8,998 nucleotides of DNA from Candidatus Arcticimaribacter sp. (lineage in GTDB: Bacteria; Bacteroidota; Bacteroidia; Flavobacteriales; Flavobacteriaceae): contig WTJP01000133.1 of assembly GCA_011526275.1 (NCBI GenBank), positions 1 through 8,998 of the forward strand. Reading direction: 5' to 3'. Under the pieces are notes generated by a model that ran no database searches, was not told the origin of the DNA, and saw only the letters and a program-made list of their open reading frames with translations. Both the position numbers and the translations under genes were made by a program. This document shows positions 6,774 through 8,998 of this stretch, one piece after another; within the stretch, counting starts at the first letter, position 1, and each line of letters starts with the position of its first letter.

Positions 6774-6866
6774 ATGAAAGAACAGCAGCCTTATCTCTAC
6801 CTCGCCTTGGCCAATGTGGGCTATTGGGTGCTCTTTTATGTCTTCATGAAAAGTTTTGGTATATGA
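6774..6866 (+). CDS. Thirty-residue single-pass membrane peptide coupled to the symporter gene
   Basis: A 30-codon ORF begins 1 nt after the PIG-L stop and ends in a TGA that overlaps the symporter ATG (ATGA, 6863-6866). It starts MKEQQPY, has one hydrophobic helix (LYLALANVGYWVLFYVFM, 8-25), and ends KSFGI. The two junctions fill the gap exactly, the layout expected of a translated gene in this operon. Several symporters of this superfamily need or carry a small hydrophobic partner encoded just upstream (YhdT with PanF, the DUF4212 subunits), which is a precedent but not homology. It may be a symporter subunit or a coupling leader. It is shorter than usual annotation limits. Expression is not proven. 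Confidence 0.6.
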   Translation: MKEQQPYLYLALANVGYWVLFYVFMKSFGI

Positions 6867-8515
6867 CGCATATAGACTGGCTGATTTTAGTAGGCACCTT
6901 GGGCGGAATCGTGGGCTATGGCGCATGGAAAAACCGCAAGAACGATTCCATTAGCGATTACCTCAAAGGGGGAAATAGTGCCCGCTGGTGGACCGTTGGT
7001 CTTTCGGTCATGGCTACCCAAGCCAGCGCAATCACCTTTCTATCCACGCCAGGGCAAGCCTTTCACGACGGAATGGGCTTTGTTCAATTCTACTTTGGAC
7101 TTCCCTTTGCCGTCATCATCATTTGCCTCTTCTTTATCCCCCTCTACCACAAGTTGAAGGTCTTTACCGCCTATGAATTCTTGGAACAACGCTTTGACCA
7201 ACGCACCCGCACCCTAACGGCTGTGCTCTTTTTGGTGCAACGCGGTTTAGCAGCCGGAATCACCATCTATGCGCCTGCCATTATTTTAAGCGTGGTCTTG
7301 GGCTGGCCCTTAAAGCCTTTGATTTTCCTCATTGGCTTAGTCGTTATTTTCTACACCGTTATTGGGGGAACAGCTGCGGTCAATGTGACCCAAAAACAAC
7401 AGATGTTCATCATCTTCTCGGGAATGATCATCGCCTTTGGCTATATCCTGAATAGCTTTCCAGAAGAAATTGGATTTGTACAAGCCTTGGACATCGCCGG
7501 ACAAACGGGGAAATTACAAGTCCTCGATTTTAGCTTTGACCCGAACAGCCGCTATACCTTTTGGAGCGGTATTACCGGGGGACTCTTCCTCGCCCTTTCC
7601 TACTTCGGCACCGATCAAAGTCAGGTGCAGCGTTACCTCTCGGGGAAATCGGTGCAAGAAAGTCAAATGGGACTGCTCATGAATGGTTTTTTAAAAGTGC
7701 CTATGCAGTTTTTTATCTTATTGGTGGGGGTAATGGTCTTTGTCTTCTATCAATTTGAAACCGCTCCCCTGCATTTTAATCCCAAAGGGGTGGAAACCGT
7801 ACGTCAATCGGCACAAGCGGAAGCCTATCTCCAATTGGAAGAAGCCCACCAAGCCACCCAAAACCAACGCCACCAATTGTTGCAAGGGGATTTGGACGCA
7901 GCCGCTTTAAGCCAAATAGCGCAATTGGACAGCCAAGAACGGGAACAACGTCAAGCAGCAAAAGAGCTGATTCAACAAGCCGACCCAGCACAAGAGACCA
8001 ACGACAAAGACTATGTCTTTATCTCCTTTATTTTGGGCTACCTTCCGCAAGGCTTGATTGGTTTACTCCTGGCGGTTATCCTCTCCGCCGCGATGAGCTC
8101 TACAGCGTCTGAACTGAACGCTCTTGCTGCGACAACTACGGTAGATCTATACCAACGCAACCGACAAGGAGAAACCCCAGCCCACTACGTTAAAGCCTCT
8201 AAGGCTTTTACTTTGCTGTGGGGCGTTATTGCCATTTTATTCGCTACCTACGGTAGCTTGTTTGAAAACCTTATCCAACTGGTAAACATCATCGGTTCGG
8301 TCTTTTATGGAACCATTTTAGGGGTCTTTTTGGTCGCCTTTTTTCTCAAACGTGTACAAGGGAAAGCCGTCTTTTGGGCTGCGGTCGTTTCTGAACTGCT
8401 TATCCTCTTTATCTATACCCAAGACTGGGTGGGCTTTTTATGGCTAAACGTCCTTGGAGCACTGTTTACGGTAGTGTTGAGTTTGGTTTTGCAGGCTATG
8501 CATAAAAGAGAATAA
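6863..8515 (+). CDS. Sodium:solute symporter (SSS family, SGLT-like)
   Basis: A 550-residue polytopic membrane protein of the solute:sodium symporter family, which uses the Na+ gradient to import sugars, acids or vitamins. Visible landmarks are a first helix near residues 5-20, GGNSARWWTVGLSVMATQASA (37-57), IGGTAAVNVTQKQQ (167-180), the SSS signature region SYFGTDQSQVQRYLSGKS (246-263), and SAAMSSTASELNAL (408-421), whose Ser412/Ser413 lie in the usual Na+ site helix. A polar Gln/Glu-rich stretch at about 311-380 is inserted between two helices and looks like a coiled coil. The start at 6863 overlaps the micro-protein stop and is preferred over an in-frame ATG at 6824 inside that ORF, which would add 13 residues that do not fit. 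The substrate cannot be told; the PIG-L neighbour hints at an amino sugar. The GNAT gene overlaps the stop by one base. Confidence 0.92.
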   Translation: MTHIDWLILVGTLGGIVGYGAWKNRKNDSISDYLKGGNSARWWTVGLSVMATQASAITFLSTPGQAFHDGMGFVQFYFGLPFAVIIICLFFIPLYHKLKVFTAYEFLEQRFDQRTRTLTAVLFLVQRGLAAGITIYAPAIILSVVLGWPLKPLIFLIGLVVIFYTVIGGTAAVNVTQKQQMFIIFSGMIIAFGYILNSFPEEIGFVQALDIAGQTGKLQVLDFSFDPNSRYTFWSGITGGLFLALSYFGTDQSQVQRYLSGKSVQESQMGLLMNGFLKVPMQFFILLVGVMVFVFYQFETAPLHFNPKGVETVRQSAQAEAYLQLEEAHQATQNQRHQLLQGDLDAAALSQIAQLDSQEREQRQAAKELIQQADPAQETNDKDYVFISFILGYLPQGLIGLLLAVILSAAMSSTASELNALAATTTVDLYQRNRQGETPAHYVKASKAFTLLWGVIAILFATYGSLFENLIQLVNIIGSVFYGTILGVFLVAFFLKRVQGKAVFWAAVVSELLILFIYTQDWVGFLWLNVLGALFTVVLSLVLQAMHKRE

Positions 8516-8998
8516 TGAATCTCAGTATCCGCCCGCCAAAAACAGAAGAAATCCATTTGATTGTGGACTACTTTTATCAATGCAGTTCGGCTGATTTAAA
8601 GCGTATGGGAGCCGCCCCGGAGAAATTACCCCCTCCAAAAAAGTGGGTGGAGAACATTCAGCACCAAATGGCCTTAGCCGATAAGGAAAAGAAACTCTTC
8701 TATCTCTTGTGGTGTATAGATGAGCAGCTTGTGGGACATTCCAATCTTTCCCATTTGGTTTATGGGAAGACCGCCAAAGTTCACCTCCATCTATGGCCGA
8801 GCGAAAAACGACAAAGTGGTTTAGGGAAACTGTTTATGGAGCAGTGTCTAGCGCACTACTTTTCGCGTTTTGCATTGCCAGAGATCATCTGCGAACCCAA
8901 AGCCGACAATCCTGCGCCCAACCGATTGATTCCTCAACTGGGGTTTAAGCACATAAAAACCTATACCACTACACCGGGACCAATTAATTTTCAGCAAG
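8515..8998 (+). CDS. GNAT family N-acetyltransferase, truncated by the window end
   Basis: The ATG at 8515 shares one base with the symporter stop (TAATG) and opens 161 codons to the window edge. The chain fits a GNAT acetyltransferase, which moves acetyl from acetyl-CoA to an amine or other acceptor. The beta4 strand is KVHLHLWPS (88-96), the acetyl-CoA pyrophosphate loop is RQSGLGKLF (99-107), helix alpha3 follows (MEQCLAHYF), and EPKADNPAPNRLIPQLGFKH (127-146) matches the C-terminal block in which an Asn-x-x-x-x-x-x-x-Gly-Phe element is common. The acceptor is not predictable. The tight overlap places it in the same transcript as the symporter. It may be cytoplasmic, as there is no signal peptide. 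The C-terminus lies outside the window. Confidence 0.85.
   Translation, partial: MNLSIRPPKTEEIHLIVDYFYQCSSADLKRMGAAPEKLPPPKKWVENIQHQMALADKEKKLFYLLWCIDEQLVGHSNLSHLVYGKTAKVHLHLWPSEKRQSGLGKLFMEQCLAHYFSRFALPEIICEPKADNPAPNRLIPQLGFKHIKTYTTTPGPINFQQ

Overview
The window looks like chromosomal DNA of a Bacteroidetes bacterium, most likely Flavobacteriia. The gene families (a group III truncated haemoglobin with small membrane partners, a Rossmann/DUF2520 protein beside a KdsC-type phosphatase and Maf, a two-part PIG-L deacetylase, an SGLT-like symporter with a long polar loop) and the dense, mostly SD-less junctions all fit that group. The assignment rests on recognised families, not on a search.

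Left part (about 1-1580), a divergent gene cluster. On the minus strand, read right to left, are a small hydrophobic protein (start near 884 or 935, stop 645), a second membrane protein (648-235) and the N-terminal 79 codons of a group III truncated haemoglobin (238 to the window edge). Both junctions are ATGA stop/start overlaps, so this was built as a translationally coupled operon. Facing away on the plus strand is a Crp/Fnr-type regulator (993-1580). The second membrane protein and the regulator each keep one continuous reading frame with recognisable family sequence, but each is broken by two in-frame stop codons and no frameshift. A near-perfect Crp-type palindrome (972-987) lies between the two arms, about 41.5 bp upstream of the start point predicted from a Bacteroidetes -7 motif for the minus operon. 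The picture is a regulator/globin module, plausibly for nitric oxide or oxygen, caught early in decay, with operator and overlaps still legible. The parts of this arm that I counted are more A+T rich than the right part.

Right part (1627-8998), one compact plus-strand operon. Eight genes overlap or lie 1-3 nt apart: a DUF2520 Rossmann protein, KdsC-like HAD phosphatase, Maf nucleotide pyrophosphatase, an exported protein of unknown function, an exported PIG-L/LmbE deacetylase with a C-terminal amidotransferase-like domain, a 30-residue single-pass membrane peptide, a sodium:solute symporter, and a GNAT acetyltransferase cut by the window end. The first three form a small housekeeping block (Kdo/LPS synthesis and nucleotide-pool cleaning by family). 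The PIG-L protein, micro-protein and symporter suggest periplasmic deacetylation of an N-acetylated sugar or conjugate coupled to Na+-driven uptake; that link is inference from position only.

The items most worth a second look are the decaying globin/Crp module with its operator, and the 30-residue peptide coupled by ATGA overlap to the symporter, which falls below usual annotation length limits. I saw no rRNA, tRNA, CRISPR array, insertion sequence or convincing intrinsic terminator.
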